A program made the position numbers and the translations under genes. A DNA stretch of 50,084 nucleotides from Myxococcales bacterium (GTDB taxonomy: Bacteria; Myxococcota_A; Polyangia; Polyangiales; Ga0077539), in the NCBI GenBank assembly GCA_030652255.1, contig JAUSAZ010000234.1:1-50084 (forward strand), read 5' to 3'. Numbering within the stretch: the stretch's first letter is position 1; each line of letters opens with the position of its first letter. This document shows positions 41,377 through 50,084 of the stretch, one piece after another. The notes under the pieces were generated by a model, which searched no databases, was not told the origin of the DNA, and saw only the letters and a list, made by a program, of their open reading frames with translations.

Positions 41377-43773
41377 CTACGCCGCGGTGCGCACCGCGTT
41401 GTCGTTCTTCGGGGCGGGCGCCACGAGCAGCTCGCCCGCGTCGCCCACGGGCTCCAGCGCGGCGGCGAGCACCTCGCGCATGTCGTCCGCGAAGATGAAC
41501 TCCATCGCCTCGCGCACGCTCGCGGGGATCTCCTCGAGGTCGCGCTCGTTGCGCGCCGGGAGGATCACCCGGGTGATGCCCGCGCGGTGCGCCGCGAGCA
41601 CCTTGGCCTTGATGCCGCCGACGGGCATCACCTTGCCGCGCAGGGTGCACTCCCCCGTCATGGCGGTGTCGGGCCGCACGCGCCGCCCGGTGAGCAGCGA
41701 GGTCAGCGCCGTGAACATCGTCACGCCCGCGCTCGGGCCGTCCTTGGGCACCGCGCCCGCGGGGACGTGGATGTGCACGTCGTGCTTCTCCAGGGCGTCG
41801 GCCGGGACGCCGAGCTCCTCGGCGTGCGAGCGCACGTAGGTGAGCGCCGCGCGGGCCGACTCCTTCATGACGTCGCCGAGCTGCCCGGTGATCTCCAGCG
41901 CGCCCTTGCCGGGCATCCGCGACGTCTCGATGAACAGGATGTCCCCGCCCACCGGCGTCCACGCGAGGCCCGTCGCCACGCCCGGCGCCGCCGTGCGCTC
42001 GGCCACCTCGCTGAAGAACTTCGCCCGCCCGAGGTACTTCGCCACGTCCGCGGCGTCGACAATCACCCTCGTCGGCGCGTGGTCCGTCGCCCGCGCGACC
42101 TCCAGGGCCACCGCGCGGGTGACCTTGGTGATCTCCCGGGTGAGCTGCCGCACGCCGGCCTCGCGGGTGTAGTCCCGCGCGATGGTGCGCAGCCCCTCGT
42201 CGGTGAAGCCGAGCACCTCGTCGGGGATCGCGTGCTCCTTGCGCTGCTTGGGCACCAGGTGCTGCTTCGCGATGAGCACCTTCTCCTCGGTGGTGTAGCC
42301 CTGGAGCTCGATGATCTCCAGGCGGTCGCGCAGCGGCGCGGAGATGGCGCCGAGGTCGTTGGCCGTGCACACGAAGAGCACCTCCGAGAGGTCGAAGGGG
42401 ATCTCCAGGTAGTGGTCGGTGAAGGTCTTGTTCTGCTCCGGGTCGAGCACCTCGAGCAGGGCCGCCTCGGGCGAGCCGCCCCACCCGCTGGTGAGCTTGT
42501 CGATCTCGTCGAGCAGCACCACGGCGTTGCGGGCCTTCGCCTTCTTCATGGCGCCGAGCACCCGGCCCGGCAGCGCGCCGACGTAGGTGCGCCGGTGCCC
42601 GCGGATCTCCGCCTCGTCGCGCACGCCGCCGAGGGAGATGCGCACGAAGGGCCGGCCCGTGGCGTCGGCGATGGACTGCCCGAGGGAGGTCTTGCCCACC
42701 CCCGGCGGGCCCGCGAGGCACAGGATGGTGCCGCGGGAGTTGCCCGTGAGCTTGAGCACCGCCATGTGCTCGAGGATGCGCTTCTTCACGTCGTCGAGGC
42801 CCGCGTGGTCGGCGTCGAGCTGGGCCGACACGGCGTCCACGTCGTCCCTCGCGGCGCTGCGCTTCGACCACGGCAGGTCGCCGATGAGCTCCAGGTACGT
42901 GCGGATCACGTGGCCCTCGGCCTGCTGCCCGCTCATGGACTCCAGCCGGCGCAGCTCGCGGTCGGCCACGGCGCGGGCCTCCTCCGGGAGACCGGCGTCG
43001 TCGAGCTTCTTCTTGAGCGCGGAGAGCGCGGCGTCGCCGTCGGGCTCGTCGCCGATCTCCTTCTTCATCGCGCGGATCTGCTCGCGCAGCAGCGCGTCGC
43101 GCTGGTTGCGGTTGACCTCCCGGCGCACGTCCTGGTCGATCTTGCTCTTGATGTCGTTGAGCGCGCGCGCCTCGGAGACGAGGCCCGCGACCAGCCGCAG
43201 CCGGGCGCCCACCTCCACCTCGCGGAGCACGTCGATCTCCTTCTGAGCGGGGAGCCCCAGGAGCGCGGCCACCTGGTCGGCGACGCGCCCGGGGTCGGAC
43301 TCGTCGGCCTGCACGGCGCCGAGCGAGCCGCCGTTGCGCGAGGCCAGCTCGGTCACGTGCTGCTTGAGCGACTGGGCCAGCAGCCGCGACTCGGCGGCGT
43401 CGGCGGTCTCCTCGGGCAGCGCCTCGCCCTCGGCCAGCCAGTAGGGCTCGCTGCGCGCCAGGCCCGTGAGCCGGAAGCGCGCGAGGCCCTCCAGCACCAC
43501 CCGGTACCCGCGGTCGCGGGTGCGCTCGATCTGCACCACCCGCGCGAGGGTGCCGACCTCGTGCAGGTCGCCGAGGCTGGGGTCGGACACGCTCGCGTCG
43601 CGCTGGGTAACGACGCCGATGAGGGAGCGGGGGCCGAGGTCGTCGAGCAGGGCGACCGAGCGCGTGCGCCCGACCGGGAGGGTGAGGGTGGTGCCAGGAA
43701 ACAGCGTCCCGCTGCGCAGCGGCAGCAGGGCGAAGGGGGACAGGGGCATCGCGGGGTCGCTTCGGTGGCTCAT
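41377..43773 (-). CDS. lon: ATP-dependent protease Lon
   Basis: This 798-aa protein is the usual length for LonA. The N-terminal substrate-binding domain (LPLRSGTLFPGTTLTLPVGR) and coiled coil are followed by the AAA+ domain, with Walker A GPPGVGKT (355-362) and Walker B VVLLDEID (418-425). The protease domain has the Ser-Lys dyad S681 (DGPSAG) and K724 (GGIKAK), with the same 43-residue spacing as in E. coli Lon. It degrades misfolded and regulatory proteins in the cytoplasm. ATG at 43771-43773 has AAGGAG about ten bases upstream. The leader is long, structured and lower in GC (see 43918-44097). Myxobacteria often have two Lon proteins; which one this is cannot be told from the window. Confidence 0.96.
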   Translation of the reverse strand: MSHRSDPAMPLSPFALLPLRSGTLFPGTTLTLPVGRTRSVALLDDLGPRSLIGVVTQRDASVSDPSLGDLHEVGTLARVVQIERTRDRGYRVVLEGLARFRLTGLARSEPYWLAEGEALPEETADAAESRLLAQSLKQHVTELASRNGGSLGAVQADESDPGRVADQVAALLGLPAQKEIDVLREVEVGARLRLVAGLVSEARALNDIKSKIDQDVRREVNRNQRDALLREQIRAMKKEIGDEPDGDAALSALKKKLDDAGLPEEARAVADRELRRLESMSGQQAEGHVIRTYLELIGDLPWSKRSAARDDVDAVSAQLDADHAGLDDVKKRILEHMAVLKLTGNSRGTILCLAGPPGVGKTSLGQSIADATGRPFVRISLGGVRDEAEIRGHRRTYVGALPGRVLGAMKKAKARNAVVLLDEIDKLTSGWGGSPEAALLEVLDPEQNKTFTDHYLEIPFDLSEVLFVCTANDLGAISAPLRDRLEIIELQGYTTEEKVLIAKQHLVPKQRKEHAIPDEVLGFTDEGLRTIARDYTREAGVRQLTREITKVTRAVALEVARATDHAPTRVIVDAADVAKYLGRAKFFSEVAERTAAPGVATGLAWTPVGGDILFIETSRMPGKGALEITGQLGDVMKESARAALTYVRSHAEELGVPADALEKHDVHIHVPAGAVPKDGPSAGVTMFTALTSLLTGRRVRPDTAMTGECTLRGKVMPVGGIKAKVLAAHRAGITRVILPARNERDLEEIPASVREAMEFIFADDMREVLAAALEPVGDAGELLVAPAPKNDNAVRTAA

Positions 43774-43917
43774 TGTCGTGGGACTCCTTCCGCAGTCACG
43801 TCGTCAACGGACGCAGGCCATCGCCGGATCGGAGGACACGCGTCGTGCCCTCCGTCGGTATGCCGCCTGCGCGTCGTCGCCCCCGATCACCGCTTCGCGC
43901 CCGCTGAAGATTGGTGA

Positions 43918-43937
43918 CCCCACTCAACATGGTGGGG
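43918..43937 (-). promoter_or_regulatory. Hairpin in the lon leader
   Basis: CCCCAC (43918-43923) and GTGGGG (43932-43937) flank an eight-base loop in the presumed 5' untranslated region of lon, about 150 bases before the start codon. Confidence 0.4.
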
Positions 43938-43963
43938 CCCCTCGGCGCTGCGTCGGTGGGGGA

Positions 43964-43999
43964 GTGAACGGAAACTAAACTCGTTCACCCGATCGTCAA
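43964..43999 (-). promoter_or_regulatory. Candidate lon promoter overlapped by an inverted-repeat operator
   Basis: On the minus strand, TTGACG (43994-43999) and TAGTTT (43972-43977) are 16 bp apart, resembling -35 and -10 boxes of a housekeeping-type promoter. A seven-base inverted repeat GTGAACG/CGTTCAC (43964-43970 and 43982-43988, spacing 11) covers the -10 region. This is the arrangement expected for a repressor operator. It does not match CIRCE. Confidence 0.45.
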
Positions 44000-44081
44000 G
44001 GCATCGCCCTGATTTGCCCGGTCATTTCAAACTTGCAATGACCACATATGCATCGGTGAAATGTACGGGGCTCGGACACTA

Positions 44082-44097
44082 TTCAAGTTCACTTGAA
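44082..44097. promoter_or_regulatory. Perfect palindrome TTCAAGTTCACTTGAA
   Basis: This is a six-base inverted repeat with a four-base centre, in the A/T-rich pocket about 90 bp upstream of the proposed lon promoter and 98 bp past the 3' end of the prolyl oligopeptidase gene. It may be a regulator site or a small terminator hairpin. Confidence 0.4.
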
Positions 44098-44195
44098 AAC
44101 AGCCATCCCAGGCCATGGCACGGGTAGTGCTCAATGGAGTCTCGGCGGCGGCGCCGGCGTCCTCCCCCCCCAACGCCTATGGTGCCGCCGCTTTA

Positions 44196-46499
44196 TTAAT
44201 TCTCCTCTCCGCGCTGGGGCGCGGGGGTCACACCCGTGGATGCACCCGTCATCCCGAGGCGATCTTCGAGGAAGGTGAACATCCGGGTGAGCCGGCGAAG
44301 CTCATCGGAGCGCTGCGTCCCGGCCCCGTGGCCGACGTCGCGCTGCATGTAGAAGTACAGCGGCGCGCTCCCGGCCTGGGCGTCCTGGAGCCGCGCGGCG
44401 AACTTGGTCGAGTGGCCCCAGTGCACGCGGGTGTCGTGGTCGGCGGTCTCGATCCACGCGGCGGGGTAGCGCTCGCCGTCGCGCACGCGGTGGTAGGGCG
44501 AGTAGGCGTGGAGCCAGGCGAAGGCGTCGGGGCGGGCGGGGTCGCCGTACTCGCTGGTCCAGATCTCCGCCGGGGGGAAGCGCGCGAAGCGGACCATGTC
44601 GTAGAGCCCCACGCTCGCGAAGGTGGCCGCGAAGCGCTCGGGCGCGCGGGTGAGCATCGCGCCCATGAGCAGTCCCCCGTTGGATCCGCCGTTGATGGCG
44701 ATGCGGGAGGGCGAGCTCCACCGGCTGCTGGAGAGCCACCCGAGGACGGCCTCGAAGTCCTCGTAGACGTGCTGCTTGTTGCCCATGGCGCCGGCCTGGT
44801 GCCACTCCTCGCCGAACTCCCCGCCGCCGCGCAGGTTGGCCACGACGTAGATGCCTCCGCGCTCCAGCCAGTAGAGGGGATCACGGCGGAAGGTGGGGAG
44901 CAGCGACACGTTGAAGCCGCCGTAGCCATAGAGCAGCACCGGGTTGGTGCCGTCGGCGGTGGCCGCGCGCGGGCGGAGGATGAAGGCGTTGATGGGGGTG
45001 CCGTCGCGGGAGGGCACCGCGGCGCGCTCGACGACGAAGCGCGAGAAGTCGACGTCGGCGGTGGCGTGGTCGACCACCTGCGGGCGCAGCCCCGAGGGGC
45101 GCGCGTCGACGGCCATCACCGCCGAGGGCTCGAAGAAGGACTGGAACCCGAACACCACCACCGGGCTGCCGCTGTTGGACACGACCGATGGCGCGCTGCC
45201 TTCGGCGGGCAGGGGGATGTCCCGGGGGTCGGCGCCGTCGAGGGTGAACGAGCGCAGGCGCGAGGCGATGTTCTGGAGGGACGACACCACGAGGCGGTCG
45301 CCCGCGAGGGTGAAGTCCTCGATGGGGTGCTCGCCCTGCGGGACGACGGCGCGCCACGGAGCGGCCGCGAAGAGGGCCGGCTCGTCGCGCACGGCGGTCG
45401 AGGGAGGCGCGGCGATCAGCGTCGCGGCGGGGGCGCCATGGAGGGCGAAGCGGGGCGCGCGGTCGTTGCTGAGCACGAAGGCCCGGCCGCGGTGCACGGT
45501 GCCGCGGGAGATGCTCTCGCGGCCGACGACCACGGGCGCCGCGCGGGGGAGCGCGCCGCGGGCCACCGGGGCGCGGCGGTCGACGAGGAGCACGTCCGAG
45601 CGGCTCCAGCCGCGGAAGAGGTTGACCACGAGCCAGCGGCCGTCGTCGGACACGTCGGGCGACGGGGCGTGGGTGCGCTCGGCGACGTCGAAGACCCGGG
45701 CGTCGGCGGCGCCGTCAGGCGCGGCCCCGAGGCGGTGGAAGAACAGCGCGCGCCAGTAGGTGTCCTCCGCGGCGGGGTCGTGGTGGGCTTCGCCCGCGCG
45801 GGGGTAGCGGGTGAAGTAGAAGCCCGACTCGTCGGGCAGCCACGACAGCCGGCACCACTTGGTGTGCGCGATGGCCTCCGGGAGCATGCGCCCGGTGGCG
45901 ACCTCCATCACGCGCAGGGTGCTGCGCTCGTCGCCGTTCTGCGAGACCCCGAGGGCCAGGTAGCGGCCGCGGGGGGAGGGGGCCATCCAGTCGACGGCGC
46001 TGCGCTCGCCGAGGGTGTGCGGGTCGAAGAGCTGCCGCGGCGCCGACCACGCGCCCGCCGCGCTGCGCTCGCTGGTCATGACCACAGCCTGCTCGCGGTC
46101 GCCGTCGCGCTTCGTGTAGAAGACCCGCGACCCGCCGAGGGAGGCGCCGCGGAGGTTGCCGATGGCCAGGAGTTCGCCCAGGCGGCGGGTGATGTCCGGC
46201 CGGGGGTGCGCGGCGAGGTAGGCCTCGCTGCGGGCGTTCTGGGCCTGCACCCAGGCGGCGGTGACCGGCGACTCGGTCTCGAGCGCGCGGTAGGGGTCGG
46301 CCACCTCGACGCCGTGGAGGGTGTCGGTGACGGCCCCGGCGCGGGCGGGGGCGTTGATGGCGTCGGTGTCGCGCGCGGCCGGGGGCGGGTTTACCGCGAC
46401 AGGTAAGGTGGGCGCGGCCGGGGGCGGCGTCGGCGGGGCGATGGGGCGCGCGCAGGCGAGGGCCGCGAGGGGGAGGAGGGCGAGGAGGGGGCGTCGCAT
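44196..46499 (-). CDS. Prolyl oligopeptidase (S9A family) lipoprotein
   Basis: This 767-aa protein has lipoprotein signal MRRPLLALLPLAALACARP. The seven-bladed propeller domain (about residues 40-480) gates the C-terminal alpha/beta-hydrolase domain. The nucleophile Ser606 lies in GGSNGG. The catalytic Asp is in TADHDTRVHWG and the His in DVGHGAG, as in the family. It hydrolyses proline-containing peptides, here probably in the periplasm or on the surface because of the lipid anchor; many homologues are soluble. Start ATG at 46497-46499 gives the signal; the frame opens six codons earlier. It is divergent from the phosphatase gene, with an 80-bp shared promoter region. Confidence 0.92.
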   Translation of the reverse strand: MRRPLLALLPLAALACARPIAPPTPPPAAPTLPVAVNPPPAARDTDAINAPARAGAVTDTLHGVEVADPYRALETESPVTAAWVQAQNARSEAYLAAHPRPDITRRLGELLAIGNLRGASLGGSRVFYTKRDGDREQAVVMTSERSAAGAWSAPRQLFDPHTLGERSAVDWMAPSPRGRYLALGVSQNGDERSTLRVMEVATGRMLPEAIAHTKWCRLSWLPDESGFYFTRYPRAGEAHHDPAAEDTYWRALFFHRLGAAPDGAADARVFDVAERTHAPSPDVSDDGRWLVVNLFRGWSRSDVLLVDRRAPVARGALPRAAPVVVGRESISRGTVHRGRAFVLSNDRAPRFALHGAPAATLIAAPPSTAVRDEPALFAAAPWRAVVPQGEHPIEDFTLAGDRLVVSSLQNIASRLRSFTLDGADPRDIPLPAEGSAPSVVSNSGSPVVVFGFQSFFEPSAVMAVDARPSGLRPQVVDHATADVDFSRFVVERAAVPSRDGTPINAFILRPRAATADGTNPVLLYGYGGFNVSLLPTFRRDPLYWLERGGIYVVANLRGGGEFGEEWHQAGAMGNKQHVYEDFEAVLGWLSSSRWSSPSRIAINGGSNGGLLMGAMLTRAPERFAATFASVGLYDMVRFARFPPAEIWTSEYGDPARPDAFAWLHAYSPYHRVRDGERYPAAWIETADHDTRVHWGHSTKFAARLQDAQAGSAPLYFYMQRDVGHGAGTQRSDELRRLTRMFTFLEDRLGMTGASTGVTPAPQRGEEN

Positions 46500-46579
46500 G
46501 ACGGCGGAGGATGCCACCGAGCGGTCGCGGGACGGGAGTCGCCAACCGGCCCGCGGTGTGCGGTATGGTCCCCGCTACG
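46500..46579. promoter_or_regulatory. Divergent promoter region of the S9 peptidase and PhoD genes
   Basis: Eighty bases separate the two start codons. Both promoters, or at least their cores, must lie here or inside the genes. No strong sequence motif was recognised. Confidence 0.35.
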
Positions 46580-48196
46580 ATGTTGACCCGACGAGATCTC
46601 CTGACGGGTGTGGGCGCCTCGGTCGCGCTCGGTACCGTGGGCTCCGGCTGCGATGACACCGCCACGCCGCCGGCGGGCGACGCGGGGGTGCCGATCTACG
46701 ACAGCGGCCCGGCGGTCGACGGCGGCCCTGCCATCGAGATGGTGGACTTCCTCCACGGCGTCGCGAGCGGCGACCCGCTCACCGACCGGGTGATGCTCTG
46801 GACCCGCGTGACCCCGCGCATGGGCGTGGAGGGCACGGCGGTGGTGCGCTGGGAGCTGTCCACCACCGTGGACTTCGCGGCCATCGTCAGCAGCGGGAGC
46901 TTCAACACCGCCGCGGTGCGCGACTACACCGTGAAGGTCGACGCGGGCGGGCTCAGCGCCGGGACGACCTACTACTACCGCTTCTCCGTCGGCGCCGCGC
47001 GCTCGCCGGTGGGCCGCACCCGCACCGCGCCCGAAGGGGCCGTCGACCGCCTGCGCTTCGCCGTCGTGTCGTGCTCCAGCTACGCCCACGGGTACTTCCA
47101 CGCCTACCGCGACATCGCCGAGCGCGCCGACCTCGACGCGGTCATCCACCTCGGGGACTACATCTACGAGTTCCCCAACTACCTCTACGGCAACGTGCGG
47201 ACCTACGACCCGCCCACGCCCGTGGTCACGCTCTCCGACTACCGCCGGCGGCACGCCCACTACAAGCGCGACGCCGACCTGCGCGCGGCGCACCAGCAGC
47301 ACCCCTTCATCGTCGTCTGGGACGACCACGAGTTCGCCAACAACACCTGGCGCGACGGCGCGGACAACCACTTCCCCGAGACCGAGGGGCAGTGGAGCGT
47401 CCGCAAGGCCGCCGCCCTCCAGGCGTACTTCGAGTGGATGCCCATCCGCGAGCTGCCCGAGGGGCGCATCTGGCGGAGCTTCTCCTTCGGCAACCTCGTC
47501 GACCTGATGATGCTCGACACCCGCATCTGGGGGCGCTCCATGCAGGAGGTCGAGCCCACCGCCAACCCGGCCCGCACCCTCCTCGGCGCCGACCAGGAGC
47601 AGTGGCTCCTCGGCCGCGTGTCGACCTCCACCGCGCGCTGGAAGGTGCTCGGGCAGCAGGTGCAGGTCGGGCCCATCCGCCCGGAGGTCAACCCCGACGG
47701 CTGGGAGGGCTACCCCGTGGCCCGCACCCGCTTCCTCCAGGCGCTCAACACCATGCGCTCGGCCAACGTCGCCGTGCTCACCGGCGACATCCACTCGTCG
47801 TGGGCCATGGACGTCGCGATCGATCCCTTCACCCCCGCGGCGTACAACCCCGCCACGGGGCAGGGCTCGCTCGGGGTGGAGTTCATCACGCCCGCCATCA
47901 CCTCGCCGGGCGACTCCCCCATGGCCGACGTCGCGCCCCTCCTCGCGCAGAACCCCCACCTCCGCTACGGCAACCCCGCGCTGCGCGGTTTCATCATCCT
48001 GGACTGCACCCCGGCGCGCCTGCAGGCCGCGTGGTTCCACCTCCCGGCGGGGAGCATCGAGATGCGCGACCGGCAGCGCACGGCCTTCAGCGCGGCGTGG
48101 AGCACCCTCCACGGCGCCAACCGGCTCTCCGCCGGCGGCGAGGCCGCGGCGCCCCGAGACAACCCCCCGGCCCTGGCGCCGTGGGAGCCCGCCTGA
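46580..48196 (+). CDS. phoD: PhoD-type alkaline phosphatase/phosphodiesterase, Tat-exported
   Basis: This 538-aa protein has twin-arginine signal LTRRDLLTGVGASVALG followed by a possible lipobox (GSGCDD). An Asp/Gly/Pro linker and an N-terminal beta-sandwich (FLHGVASGDPLTDRVMLWTR ... GTTYYYRFSV) follow, both hallmarks of PhoD. Metallophosphoesterase motifs are VVSCSSYAHGYF, HLGDYIYEFP, WDDHEFANNTW and LTGDIHSSWAMDV, holding the iron/calcium ligands. It releases phosphate from phosphodiesters outside the cytoplasm. ATG at 46580 is chosen; ATG at 46565 adds five residues. It is followed 14 bp later by the Gly-rich lipoprotein gene on the same strand. Confidence 0.92.
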   Translation: MLTRRDLLTGVGASVALGTVGSGCDDTATPPAGDAGVPIYDSGPAVDGGPAIEMVDFLHGVASGDPLTDRVMLWTRVTPRMGVEGTAVVRWELSTTVDFAAIVSSGSFNTAAVRDYTVKVDAGGLSAGTTYYYRFSVGAARSPVGRTRTAPEGAVDRLRFAVVSCSSYAHGYFHAYRDIAERADLDAVIHLGDYIYEFPNYLYGNVRTYDPPTPVVTLSDYRRRHAHYKRDADLRAAHQQHPFIVVWDDHEFANNTWRDGADNHFPETEGQWSVRKAAALQAYFEWMPIRELPEGRIWRSFSFGNLVDLMMLDTRIWGRSMQEVEPTANPARTLLGADQEQWLLGRVSTSTARWKVLGQQVQVGPIRPEVNPDGWEGYPVARTRFLQALNTMRSANVAVLTGDIHSSWAMDVAIDPFTPAAYNPATGQGSLGVEFITPAITSPGDSPMADVAPLLAQNPHLRYGNPALRGFIILDCTPARLQAAWFHLPAGSIEMRDRQRTAFSAAWSTLHGANRLSAGGEAAAPRDNPPALAPWEPA

Positions 48197-48210
48197 CCGC
48201 CCGGGGCTCC

Positions 48211-50084
<1,874 letters not shown>

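Noticed and set aside
43970..44110. Replication origin in the A/T-rich pocket upstream of lon
   Set aside because: No cluster of DnaA boxes (TTATCCACA-like) and no dnaA, dnaN or gyr genes nearby.

Overview
The window is about 50 kb of very GC-rich (mostly over 70 %) bacterial chromosome, most likely from a myxobacterium (Myxococcota). The clues are a MYXO-CTERM surface-anchoring tail on the 1039-aa protein at 13.7-16.8 kb, a Ser/Thr protein kinase, many Cys-rich lipoproteins with Asp/Ala-rich spacers, FG-GAP, LamG and pectate-lyase-like secreted proteins, and very G/C-biased third codon positions. I cannot name the genus.

Layout. 1-801: 3' end of a glycine-rich secreted protein whose paralogue runs off the other end of the window (48211-50084). 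0.9-8 kb: a HEAT-like/kinase fusion, a coiled-coil membrane protein, an Eis-like acetyltransferase and an unrecognised alanine-rich protein, with a 21-bp tandem repeat in the divergent gap at 6788-6909. 8.1-12 kb: a frameshifted IS91-type transposase remnant next to a compact, much lower-GC three-gene minus-strand cassette (DUF262 protein, HEPN protein, DNA methyltransferase). This looks like a laterally acquired defence island and is the main candidate for a little-described system. 12.2-24.5 kb: secreted and surface proteins (TerB/peptidoglycan-binding, MYXO-CTERM, FG-GAP, LamG). They are interspersed with three copies of a roughly 80-115-bp dispersed repeat, a broken AlkB-type gene and orphan fragments, so this is an unstable, decayed stretch. 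24.9-32 kb: a CaCA-type antiporter, then an operon of a 5'-nucleotidase-like lipoprotein, an OB-fold-like lipoprotein and an outer-membrane barrel candidate. 32-41.4 kb: a membrane-anchored protein, an MFS transporter, a HTH regulator with a small membrane protein, tRNA-Ala(GGC), a subtilisin-type lipoprotein, a TrmH-type methyltransferase, an SH3 protein, a nitroreductase and a small coiled-coil protein. 41.4-50 kb: Lon protease with a structured low-GC leader, a prolyl oligopeptidase lipoprotein, a Tat-exported PhoD-type phosphatase and the Gly-rich lipoprotein.

How the genes fit together. Much of the window serves the cell surface and the scavenging of phosphate, nucleotides and peptides (5'-nucleotidase operon, PhoD, S8 and S9 peptidases), as expected of a predatory or saprophytic myxobacterium. 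The island at 8-12 kb is foreign in composition. Its genes are translationally coupled: a 14-bp overlap between the first two and an ATGA overlap between the second and third. They probably act as one unit. All functional statements come from motifs recognised by eye in the translations; no database search was run.
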